From the NCBI GenBank assembly GCA_036346275.1, contig JAYEVK010000316.1, positions 186,001 to 250,000 of the forward strand: a stretch of 64,000 nucleotides of DNA. The letters are read 5' to 3'. Below, piece by piece: positions 31,001 to 41,169 of this stretch. This stretch comes from Otatea glauca. Lineage: Eukaryota > Streptophyta > Magnoliopsida > Poales > Poaceae. Each line of letters opens with the position of its first letter. The first letter of the stretch is position 1. A program made the translations under genes and the position numbers. The notes below the pieces were generated by a model. That model ran no database searches. It saw nothing but the letters and a program-made list of their open reading frames with translations, and was not told the DNA's origin.

Positions 31001-31881
31001 GGAATTTTTAACACCGACTCGGACGGATTCGAAACGCATACAGATATGAGATATGGTGTATATGAAGTCTATTCGGGGTGTTTGTCACTCAGTTTCACTC
31101 TGTGACTTTTTTTTCGAATGAATGGAGTGTGTACTGCAAGTTGGGACACGTTGCGAGGAAATTTTAACACCGACTCGGATGGATTTGAAACACATACCGA
31201 TATGAGTTCGGGCGCATATGAAGTCTATTCGGGGTGTTTGTTACTCAGTTTCAGTCTGTGACTTTTTTCGCACGAATGGAGTCTGTAGTGCAAGTTGGGA
31301 CACGTCGTGCGTAATTTTTTACACCGACTCAGACGGATTTGGAACGCATACTGATATGAGTTAGGGCGCATATGAAGTCCATTTGTGGTGCTTGACACTC
31401 AGCTTCAAAATGTGACTTTTTCGCACGAATGGAGTCTGTAGTGCATGATGGGACACGTTGGGAGGAATTTTTAACACCGACTCAGACGGATTCGAAATGC
31501 ATACCAATGTGAGTTAGGGAGCATATGAAGTCCATTCGGGGTGTTTGTTACTCAGTTTCAATCTGACATTTTTCACACGAATTGAGTCTACCCTGCTAAT
31601 TGGGACACGTTGTGCGGAATTTTTAGCACCAACTCGGACGGATTCGAAACGCAGACCGATATAAGTTAGGGCGCATATGAAGTACATTCGGGCTATTTGT
31701 CACTCAGTTTTACTATGTGACTTTTTTCGCACGAATGGAGTCTATAGGGCATGATAGGGCCAGTTGGGAGAAATTTTTAACACCGACTGAGATGTATTTG
31801 AAACGCATACCGATAACAGTTATGTAGCATATGAAGTCCATTCGAAACGCATACCGATAACAGTTAGGGAGCATACGAAGT
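28009..31881 (+). repeat. ~155-bp satellite, block 6, with trimeric higher-order repeat
   Basis: About 25 monomers; spacings between equivalent words at 30.15-31.24 kb are 153-156 bp. From about 28.4 to 29.7 kb three monomer types alternate: GTCTATTATGGAT occurs at 28601, 29065 and 29523, and ATAATTT(C/T)(G)GGGCGCAAA occurs near 28.43, 28.89 and 29.35 kb. Both sets are spaced about 460 bp, three monomers. Beyond about 29.8 kb the pattern loosens. The last monomer is cut at 31881 by the Tat-lineage element. Confidence 0.93.
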
Positions 31882-33081
31882 TGTGCTCATTCGGGAGTGG
31901 CACGCGTCGCACGTATGTGTCGGGGGAGAAGCAATGAACATGAGGTTTGTACTGGTTCAAGCCCCCTGGATCGGGTAATAGCTCTACTCAAGTCTTGCCA
32001 TGAGGCGAAATGTATAAATGAGCTCTGAGGAAGAATACAAGCGAGGCCCGAGTTGGGGGTCTCTCGGAGGCGAGGTTGCCAGGGAGAGCTCAGGTGATCT
32101 CCCTCTTCTCTGATCTGTGCTTGAGGAGTTAGCCGGGGCATTTTGCTTGTTCTTTTCTTTTCTTCGTGTCCTCTCCTCTTTTGGTCAGGGCGATTCATCG
32201 CTTTTTGTAGCCCTTCAGGAGCTCTGCTGCTTGGTCCCGAGGTTGACGTCAGGTGTTCGTGCCGAGTCGACGGGGGTTGCTGAGAGGCGTCAATAGTCGT
32301 CGAGGGCTGATGTTAGCTATTGGGAGTTGACGGGAGTTGCTGGGAGTTGAAAGGAGTTGCTGGGCCCTAGTTCCTGCACAGGGGCAGGTATAGCACTGAT
32401 TCCCACATAGGGGATAATTTTTACATGAGATAAATAAATTGTTACACACGCCTTTCACCCCCCGAGGGGAACGTAGAGATGTAGAGTTCGTGGTATCGAG
32501 ATCGAGGGGGGCATTTGTCCTTGCGGCCAAGCCCAGGCTCGCTGGACCCGAGCACAAGCTTGGGGAGAGCACCTCCTAGGTCGGAGACAAGCCCCGGGCC
32601 TGTGGTAAGCTGCCACGAGACCCAGGGGGAACACTTACTCGTGGTGAGGTAGCGATCCCCGACAGCCAGCCTCCGAGGCTCAAGGGATGGACTTAAGGTT
32701 TGGGACGTTCTTGAGTCTGATGTTCTTTGAGGTGGGATCGGCTCTTTGGTCAAGCTCGGAAGCCCTCGAGCCCGACCTTACACGCTAGAACCCTTGAAGG
32801 GCATTTGTCGTGGTCGTGCTCGGGAACGATCGGGCCTCCACCGTTCTGCCTTCAATTTTGGAAAACGTGCTCGACACGCTCGGACTTTGTTGTTTTGATC
32901 CCCTATGGGGGATTCGAGGAGGCGGTCTGCAGCGCCCCGTGTTCTGACATGGAGGGCGGCAGACACAGGACGCGATGCCTCGGTTTCTCGCAGGGGAAAG
33001 CCGAGGGGGCGCGACCGTGGCGCTTCGCGTTCCCTTTCCGAATGTCTCGGCGCACCTTTTGATGAATAACCGACGCCAACA
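31882..33081 (-). repeat. Probable 3' LTR of Tat-lineage element (~1.2 kb)
   Basis: On the minus strand it would start TGTTGGCGTCGG (ending at 33081) and finish GAGCACA against satellite at 31882, giving TG...CA ends. The left edge is firm because satellite stops there. The right edge is a guess: no clear polypurine tract is visible beside it, and without the other LTR it cannot be checked. No gene inside. Confidence 0.55.
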
Positions 33082-33213
33082 GTGAGAGATTGGGTCTCTT
33101 TAAAACCCGAAGCCGACGCACATTTTAGAAATTCTCTACCCTTGCGCCGTGCTCTAATTTTCTTGCTCGCCGCTCCTTTCTTCTTCCGACCCACCCCCAT
33201 CTCTTTGAGTGCC

Positions 33214-33913
33214 ATGGCCATGTTTGGAAGGAGCTCCCTGACCATGGAGAGGATGAAGGAGCTTGAGGTGCTGGGACTCTTGGACCCAGCGACCTGGCGG
33301 CTACCGACTGGTGAGGCCGAGCCGCATCCCCGGGAGGACGAGATCGTGAGCATGGAGCAGTACACACTCTTCGGGCTGCGGACCCCGGAGAGCAACTTCT
33401 TGGCAGCCGTTCTCGCGCAATGCGAGATCGAACTCATCAATCTGGTACCGAACTCCATTCTTCTCCTTTCTATCTTCTCACATCTCTGCGAGGGATTCCT
33501 AGGGATCCTTCCCACTCCCTCTCTTTTCTTTCACTTTTATTCCTTGTTCCGCACGCACCTCAAAGGACCCCGTCGTCGGGTGCCTCTACTTCCGGCTACG
33601 GACCGGACTCCCTTGCACTTTTCTTCAAGTCCCGAGCCGAGATTCCCTCGGGCCGTGGACAGAAAAGTGGTTCTATTTGAAGAAGGGCGAGGGGAGCTGG
33701 CTTGCGTACAACGGCGCCGCCGTGGACAGCAAGCGCGAGACCCCAGAGCCCGGGGACTCGACGGTCGACCGAGAGGCCATCGCCGCCATCCATGTCTGCA
33801 CGACGCGCAGCCTCACCGACCAGGCCGTGGTCATCAATTATCTGCGGGGCCAGGTGTCCCCTCTGCAGGAGAGGGTGCACCCGTTCTTCGATATCCGAGG
33901 GAGGGAAGACCCC
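33214..33913 (+). pseudogene. Antisense-strand gene of Tat element, 5' part
   Basis: ATG at 33214 opens MAMFGRSSLTMERMKELEVL and continues to about 33441 (LAAVLAQCEIELINLVPN). A T/C-rich non-coding stretch (33450-33640) looks like an intron. Coding resumes in the frame of 33677-33913: KKGEGSWLAYNGAAVDSKRE then LTDQAVVINYLRGQ. This resembles the 'putative gypsy type transposon' proteins carried antisense by grass Tat elements (family recalled, function unknown). TTTAAAA near 33103 could be its promoter. A CRM insertion splits it at 33913; the other half resumes at 39180. Confidence 0.65.
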
Positions 33914-34572
33914 TGATAGAGTCGGAGTGCCCGATCTTTCGGTGAGAAGATAATTTTCGATTCTGGTGGAGGTGACTCTCGCGATCCGACTACAAACGAA
34001 CAGGTCGTGTGCGCCTTAGCAATTGTTGAACCAACTCCGAAGGTTATTGACCTTGCTGGGTAGCACGATCGACCTGAACACGAGGTTCAATTCCTGCGAG
34101 CAATCGAAGAACTAGCAAGAATAAGATAGAGGCAACAATGAATCTGCAATAGTAATTTGATTCAACTCAAAAGTGGGGTTCTCAAAGGCTGTCTCTCAGG
34201 TGGTCGACTGACACAACTGAAGAGCAGAGTTTGCACAATGGCTAAACTAACACAAAGAAAAACCCGCCTTACAAGAGGAACTCGAACCCGACTAAATAGA
34301 TGGTGGGGGAGGTAATTTCGCCAGCACTATGGAAGGGCGAAATCTCCTCCCATCCTTCCATAATCTGTCAGAAATTAGATTTTATTACATGGGTCGGCCC
34401 AAATGATGGGTGGCGCAGCACCCTTTTATTTGTTTCCATCTTCGGACCTTCATTCCTTAGGAGAATCACAGTTCAGTCCACGTGCACGGATCGAGTCATC
34501 GGTCTTTGTATCATGTCGGAGGTGTGGTAGCAGCAGTGATGTGGTTGGAATCAAGAAGTGGTGTCCTCATCA
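33914..34572 (-). repeat. 3' LTR of nested CRM element (659 bp)
   Basis: On the minus strand it starts TGATGAGGACACCAC and ends CCGACTCTATCA. The pol frame runs into it (EDDEDTTS). Compared with the partner LTR it lacks single bases at TCTGG positions (TGTCGGAGG for TGTCTGGAGG; TTCGGACC for TTCTGGACC). Confidence 0.9.
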
Positions 34573-37500
34573 TCCTCCCTTCTTGAATCAAGTCGACCTC
34601 GACGGATCTGCTCTTCCTCACCTACATAGGGCTTCAAATCTGCAACATTGAAACTAGAAGAAACACCATAGTCTGCAGGAAGGTCAAGTATATATGCATT
34701 ATCATTTATTTGTTTTAAAATCTTGAAGGGTCCATCAGCACGTGGCATCAATTTGGACTTGCGCAAAGCAGGGAAACGGTCTTTTCGCAAGTGTAACCAA
34801 ACCAAATCACCAGGTTGAAAGGTAACATGTTGTCGTCCTTTACTACCTGCAATTTGGTTCTTTGCATTCATACGCTCAATGTTCTCCTTGGTCTGCTCAT
34901 GCAATTGCAATATTAGATCTGCACGTTGGTTAGCATCATGATTCATGTCCTCAGAAAAGGACATAGAGATCAAATCAATTGGTGCACGAGGAATAAAACC
35001 ATAGACAATTTGTAAAGGGCACATCTTTGTGGTGGAATGGACAGAACGATTGTAAGCAAATTCAATATGTGGCAAACATTCCTCCCACATTTTCAGATTT
35101 TTCTTTAGAACAGCCCTAAGCATGGTAGACAAAGTTCTATTAACAACCTCAGTTTGACCATCTGTTTGAGGATGACATGTAGTGCTGAATAGTAACTTAG
35201 TGCCCAATTTGTTCCATAGAGTGCGCCAAAAATGACTAAGAAATTTTGTATCACGATCCGAGACTATCGTATTAGGAACACCATGCAAGCGAACAATCTC
35301 ACGAAAGAATAAATCAGCAACATGAGTAGCATCATCACTCTTATGACACGGTATGAAGTGAGCCATTTTGGAAAAGCGATCCACAACCACAAAAATACTA
35401 TCCCTCCCCTTCTTTGTTCTAGGCAATCCCAAAACAAAATCCATCGAGATATCCTCCCAAGGAGTGTTCGAACAGAAGGGGCATGTACAAACCGTGTGGG
35501 TTAAGTCCGACTTAGCTCGTTGACATGTGGAGCAACGAGCAACAAATCTCTCCACATCGCGTCGCATCTTTGGCCAAAAGAAGTGATCAGACAGGATGTC
35601 CTCGGTCTTCTTGACACCGAAGTGCCCCATAAGTCCGCCTCCGTGTGCTTCTGTAATAGCAAAAGACGAATAGAACTATTTGGAATGCACACTTGTTAGC
35701 ACGAACAAGAAACCATCATTCATGAAGAACTTGCCATATGTTCGCCCATCCTTACAATTCAACAAAGACGTCCTTAAAATCGGGATCAAGAGCGCATCGC
35801 TCCTTCAAAGTGTTTGCAGCCCAAAATTTTAAAATCAAGTTTTGAGAGCATGGTGTATCGTGAGACAAAGCATCAAGAATGACATTTTCTTTCCCTTTCT
35901 TGTGTTTGATGACATAGGAAATGACTCAATGAATTCTACCCATTTTGCATGCCGACGATTCAGATTAGTTTGGTTTCTAATATGCTTTAAAGATTCATGA
36001 TCAGAATGAATAATGAACTCTCTAGGCCACAAGTAATGCTGCCATGTTTCCAAAGTTCGAACTAATGCAAATAATTCTTTGTCATAAGTTGAATAGTTCA
36101 AACTAGGACCACTCAACTTCTCACTGAAATACGCAACCGGTTTTCCTTCTTGCAGCAACACGCCACCCAACCCAATTCCACTAGCATCGCATTCTAGTTC
36201 AAACATCTTTGTGAAATCAGGAAGCTGAAGTAAAGGAGCATGGGTCAACTTATCTTTCAAAATCGTGAAGGCCGTTTCTTGTTGCGCCCCCCACGAGAAG
36301 GGAACACCTTTCTTTGTGAGTTCATTGAGCGGAGCAGCGATGGTTCCAAAATCACGCACAAATCTGCGATAGAAGCCAGCAAGCCCAAGAAAACTCCTAA
36401 TCTGCGTGACCGTTGATGGAGTTGGCCAACTGTATTGCTTCAATCTTGGCTTGGTCCACTTCGATACCCTGAGCTGTAACAACATAGCCAAGGAAAGACA
36501 CACGATCTGTGCAGAAACTGCACTTATCCAGGTTGCCAAACAAACGTGCAGTACGTAAAGCATTAAAAACAGCACGCAAATGATCGAGATGTTCCTCTAA
36601 AGACTTGCTGTAAATAAGTATGTCATCAAAATAGACAACCACAAATTTGCCTATGAAGACACGCAAAACTTCGTTCATAAGTCTCATGAAAGTGCTAGGT
36701 GCATTAGTTAACCCAAAAGGCATAACTAACCACTCATACAACCCAAATTTAGTTTTGAAAGCTGTTTTCCATTCATCCCCTAGCTTCATACGAATCTGAT
36801 GGTATCCACTACGCAAATCAATTTTGGAGAACAAACGAGCACCACTTAATTCATGAAGCATATCATCTAACCTGGGAATAGGATGACGATAGCGAATTGT
36901 ATTGTTGTTAATGGCACGACAATCAACACACATACGCCAGGACCCATCTTTCTTGGGCACGAAGAGCACAGGAACAGCACATGGGCTTAGAGATTCACGA
37001 ACGTACCCCTTATCTATTAATGCCTGGACTTGACGTTGAATTTCTTTTGTTTCCTCAGGATTGATGCGGTACGGTGCGCGATTGGGCAATGATGCTCCTG
37101 GAATAAGGTCAATCTGATGTTCAATGCCCCGGATAGGTGGAAGTCCAGCCGGTACGTCTTGTGGGAAAACATCGGAATATTCCTGCAAAAGGTTAGTGAC
37201 GGACGGGTGCAAAGAAGGCGGCATATCATAAAACGAAAACAGAACCTGTGTGCACATGAGAGCAAAGCAACCAGAAGCACGAGCAAGGCAATCATCCAAT
37301 TCAGCTTGAGTAGCTAGCAACACAGGAGACTTCAATTTCAAATCAGATTGAGCAAATTGATATTGGGCGTTTTGTTGCAAGAATTCTGTAGCTACAACTT
37401 GATTTTCACTTAGAGTATGTTTCTGGTTTTTCTCTCTAGTTGTCCTAGCAAGTTCATCTTTAACAATTTGTTCAGGAGTCATTGGGTGCAATACAATTTT

Positions 37501-37800
37501 CTTTCCTTTAAAGATGAGGGAATATTGATTAGTACGACCAGTATGCAAAGAATTAGTATCATATTGCCAAGGTCTACCTAGTAACATGGAACATGCTTGC
37601 ATAGGCACAACATCACAATCAGCATAATCATGGTACGAACCCATAGCAAAGTGAATGCGCACAGAACGTGTTACCTTCAATTTACCACTCGAATTGAGCC
37701 ACTGGATGTGGTAGGGGTGGGGATGTGGTCGTGTAGGTAAAGCAAGCTTCTCCACCAAATCTGTACTAGCCAAGTTGTTGCAGCTTCCACCATCGATAAT
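34573..37800 (-). pseudogene. CRM protease, RT, RNase H and integrase; frameshifted
   Basis: On the minus strand, from about 37800: protease IIIDGGSCNNLAS with the catalytic Asp, GSYHDYADCDVVPMQACSML, then reverse transcriptase with intact YFDD (about 36619-36630) in a 458-aa frame (36397-37773). A shift near 36.42 kb passes to RNase H (FELECDASGIGLGGVLLQEG, 35835-36575); another near 35.92 kb precedes integrase (MGHFGVKKTEDILSDHFFWP, HCC zinc residues, MDFVLGLPRTKKG, IVSDRDTKFLSHFW, DGQTEVVNRTLSTML) in a 359-aa frame down to 34551. The integrase core Asp residues and Glu region are readable. Only a handful of lesions, so a fairly young copy. Confidence 0.9.
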
Positions 37801-37820
37801 TATACGAACAGATCGTTCCT

Positions 37821-38393
37821 TTACAACACCTTTGGTTTGGAAAAGATTGTGACGCTGATTGTGCTCTCTGTCAGAGCAACCGAGTAATCGAGTACACGTT
37901 GGACCACAATACTCAAATACTTATCGGCATCGATGAGCGACAACATGTACTTCATGATCAAATGCAATGTCTTGTTCTCGCAACGTCGAGTAAGCATGGC
38001 ATACGTTTCATCATCCAAATCACTAGCTGAAGAATACTCACCATTATCACGTATAACCAGCACTCGCTTGTTTGGACAATCACGCATGATATGTCCATGG
38101 CCCTTACAGCGGTGGCACTGGACGTCCTTGGTCCGTCCTGTAGAAGCAACCGAAGCACCTTGTGTTGATCCCTGGGGTGCAGCCCTGCCTGCTGCAGAAG
38201 GCTGTGATGTGGGAGTCGACGTCACAGTGTGTTGTCTGTTGGTGGATGGAGACGGCGCAGCCGAATGGGAGCCGGATGAAGGCGAAGCACTTGGAGTCCA
38301 AGAGTGAGTGCGACCTGCAACTAAGACCAGCAACTCAACATGACGATGCAACCGAAAATTCAACAATGCAAAATACTGATAAGAAAGATGCAA
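37821..38393 (-). pseudogene. C-terminal gag remnant with zinc knuckle
   Basis: The minus-strand frame has an S/T/P/Q-rich linker (SHSAAPSPSTNRQHTVTSTP) and a complete CCHC knuckle CHRCKGHGHIMRDC followed by PNKRVLVIRDNGEYSS. The capsid-like domain is absent; upstream residues in the frame are translated leader, so the apparent start is not a true one. An internal deletion joined leader to the linker. A frameshift near 37.98 kb separates it from the protease. Confidence 0.82.
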
Positions 38394-38516
38394 GGCACAG
38401 ATAGTTTTGGACAGCAGATGATCTACTACTATTTTTTTTGGCCTTTTCTGGACTTTAGGTTTGAAAAAGAAATGATCTACTAACTCTCACCGATGAACCT
38501 GAAATCTGATACCACT
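38394..38516 (-). other. Primer site and shortened leader
   Basis: On the minus strand AGTGGTATCAGATTTCAGG follows the LTR, an initiator-Met primer site with a changed 3' part (TGGTATCAGATT rather than TGGTATCAGAGC). Only the first part of the leader remains before the deletion into gag. Confidence 0.75.
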
Positions 38517-39179
38517 TGATAGAGTCGGAGTGCCCGATCTTTCGGTGAGAAGATAACTTCGATTCGGGTGGAGGTGACTCGCGATCCGACTACAAACGAA
38601 CAGGTCGTGTGCGCTTTAGCAATCGCTGAACCAACTCGAAGGTTATTGACCTTCTTTGGGTAGCACGATCAACTCGAACACGAGGTTCAATTCCTGCGAG
38701 CAATCGAAGAACTAGCAAGAATAAGATAGAGGCAACAATGAATCTGCAATAGTAATTTGATTCAACTCAAAGTGGGGTTCTCAAAGGCTGTCTCGCAGTG
38801 GTCGATCGACACAATCAAGAGCGAGTTTGCACAATGGCTAAACTAACACAAAGAAAAACCCGCCTTACAAGAGGAACTCGAACCCGACTAAATAGATGGA
38901 GGGGGAGGTAATTTAGGCCAGCACTATGGAAGGGGCGAAATCTCCTCCCATCCTTTCATAATCTGTCTGAAATTAGATTTTATTACATGGGTCCAGCCCA
39001 AATGATGGGTGGCGCAGCACCCCTTTTATTTGTTTCCATCTTCTGGACCTTCATTCCTTAGGAGAATCACACAGTTCAGTCCACGTGCACGGGATCGAGT
39101 CATCGGTCCTTGTATCATGTCTGGAGGTGTGGTAGCAGCAGGTGATGTGGTTGGAACTGAAGAAGTGGTGTCCTCATCA
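38517..39179 (-). repeat. 5' LTR of nested CRM element (663 bp)
   Basis: Same ends as 33914-34572. Its open end encodes, on the minus strand, DEDTTSSVPTT then IQGPMTRSRARGLN, the LTR-encoded integrase tail. ACCCC at 39180 completes the target duplication. Confidence 0.9.
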
Positions 39180-41082
39180 ACCCCACTCGGGAAGGCACCA
39201 AAGGTGAATTTCCTCAACCTCAACCTTTCTCGAGCTCGAGTGAACCTTTCCTCTGACTGCTTTCCATTCCCATTTTCATTTTCCTATAGCCCTGATGGAG
39301 TCGTGGGTGGCAGCGCTCATGCAGGAGGTGTTTGGAAGGTGGCCCACGCCTATGTCTTTGACGACCCCATCCCCAAGAACATCTTGAAGCGAAGTGACGA
39401 GGTAATCTCTCTTACCCCTTCGTCGAGTTCGATCCGGGCTCAGGCCTGTTCTTACTATGTCGAGCCATGCAAGACACCCTGGAGCTTATGGAGACGGCGA
39501 GACGCCTATTGCCGTTGCCCGAACTGGGCAAGGGCAAGAAGACGGCCAAGAGGCCTGCCCCAGACGCCTCGGGGCAAGCCGTGAAGTAGCCCCACATGGA
39601 GTGGGGCGACCGTGTGTTGGTAAGTCGTCTTCGCCGAGCCTGGGAACACTCAGGCTTGGTCTCGGCTTATTGTCCCTTCTGATCATCTCCTTTTCTTTGA
39701 CCTCCTCTCCTTCCTACAGCAAGAACGGGCAGCGGCTGCCACCAAGCCGTCAAGCCCGTGCCAGGCGTCGCGATCGCAGGGCAATCAAGGAGAAGACGCT
39801 CCCCCCGCCATAGTGGGAGCAAGGCGTCGGGCTACGCCCCCTCCGCCCAGGAGACAGAGGCTCGTCACCTTGGTACACGTACATTTCTAGGTCTGGGGTG
39901 TAGGTCTTCCTTCTTCTCCTTTTTCTTGCAATTCTTAGCAACCTTTTTTGTTACAGACTCTGACTATTGTCAAGGGCGAGTCCGAGGACGAGGAGGAGGC
40001 ACTGGGGACTCCCTCTTGGTCCCACGAGCACAGTCGCAACGCACCCAGCCTATTGCGATGCCCACGGAGGGTGGCGCAGTCGGGGGGCTCGACCAGGTGT
40101 CCCTTGGGTCGGATGTTGGCTAGGCAGGGCCACGGCTGAGGCCGGAGGGGAGGAGACTTCGGCCGCCGAAGTCGACACCACCATGGCCGACACAGCTGAG
40201 GTTGGGGCGGTGCCTATGGCCGCCATCGAGCTCAACAGAGCATTGGGTATGTCGAACTTCTTCATCTCGTCGTTGCCTGTGCCTGTGGCCGCCACCGCGC
40301 TGCCCCGTGCCCCGCAAGAGGCAGCCCAGGCTGGTGTCCCTCCTGGCGTCGCCGACCCGGCACCGAAGGGGGCTATCGAGGAACACGCGTCATCCCTGGG
40401 CGATGACCGCGCGAAACTCGAAAACCGTCTCCAGGAGGTTAGTCGAGCTCGAGCCCAACTTTCTCCTTCTTTCTTTTGCTTTGCACTCGTGCAGTTGTTG
40501 TGACACTTCCCGCGCCTCTTCTGGGCCTAGGCCCGGTTGCGAGAGGGCTCGGGAACATGCGTGTCCATGCCAACCAGTTCCGGGCGCTGTCCTCCCTGGT
40601 CGAGGAATGGGAGGTGCACATCCTTAGCCTCGAGGAGAGCGCGGTGCGGGTGTAGGAGGAGATCTAGCAGCTGAAGGTGGAGCACACCTTCGAGCTCTCG
40701 AAGGATGTCAAGGCCGAGCAGAAGCGGTCGGCCGAGGCCCTCGCTAATGTCCGTGAGAAGGCCAAGAAGACCCTCGAGGCCAATCTCTCGACGGCCACGT
40801 AGATCATCGAGGCCACCAGAGTGGAGGTGGAGGCACTCCACAAACAAGTCATAGAGCTCTTTGCCACCCCCGCAAAGGCCCCTGCCGAGCTCGAGGCGAA
40901 GCTGGCCGAGCTCGAGGAGAAGCTAGGGCGAGCGACCCGGACAGGGAGGAGGGCTCTAGCCCAGCTTCAAGAGGAGAGAAGTCGCGTCGCCAACGCCGAG
41001 GCTGAGACGTTGGCTTTGAGGGCAAGGGTGGCCGTGCTTGAGCAGGAGAAGCTTGCTCGGGAGATGGACGACCTGTAGATAG
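39180..41082 (+). pseudogene. Antisense-strand gene of Tat element, 3' part with coiled coil
   Basis: Continues the gene split at 33913. Pieces on the plus strand: WKVAHAYVFDDPIPKNILKR (39.34 kb); after an intron-like GTAATCTCTC, a stretch in another frame with DPGSGLFLLCRAMQDTLELM and ARRLLPLPELGKGKK (39.43-39.59 kb); an Ala/Pro-rich part with VDTTMADTAEV (40.17 kb); and a long heptad-like coiled coil (LEAKLAELEEKLGRATRTG, ALAQLQEERSRVANAEAET) ending in TAG at 41076-41078. Stops and shifts break it (TAG near 40.65 and 40.80 kb). Function unknown; likely captured by the element's ancestor and kept in antisense. Confidence 0.65.
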
Positions 41083-41159
41083 GTCAGTAGGTAGAAAAAT
41101 GGGCGAGGGTAACTCGACCCCCCTTGTAAATGTCATTTATGTAAACATTGGTTAGTAGA

Positions 41160-41165
41160 AATAAA
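41160..41165 (+). promoter_or_regulatory. Putative poly(A) signal of antisense gene
   Basis: AATAAA about 80 bp after the coiled-coil stop codon, in an AT-rich stretch (GTAAATGTCATTTATG upstream) that contrasts with the GC-rich coding part. Fits a separate 3' end for the plus-strand gene. Confidence 0.5.
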
Positions 41166-41169
41166 GCTT

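Larger units (their letters stand above)
33914..39179 (-). mobile_element. CRM element nested in the antisense gene, TSD ACCCC
   Basis: 5,266 bp, with LTRs at 33914-34572 and 38517-39179 (minus strand). ACCCC flanks it at 33909-33913 and 39180-39184, so the target gene can be read across. Pol is present but most of the leader and the N-terminal half of gag are deleted: leader sequence ending GTTGCTGGTCTTAGTTG runs straight into the serine/threonine-rich linker before the zinc knuckle. Pol frames are broken in a few places. Nearest relative in the window is the element at 61194-64000. Confidence 0.92.

Noticed and set aside
25086..31881. Many 60-110 codon ORFs on both strands through the satellite
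   Set aside because: They are translations of the same 155-bp repeat (recurring words such as CEKSHRVKLSDKHPEWTSYAP-like strings), with no start context or domain.
25086..31881. CRISPR-like array
   Set aside because: Direct repeats are about 155 bp, diverged and without unique spacers: a satellite, not CRISPR.
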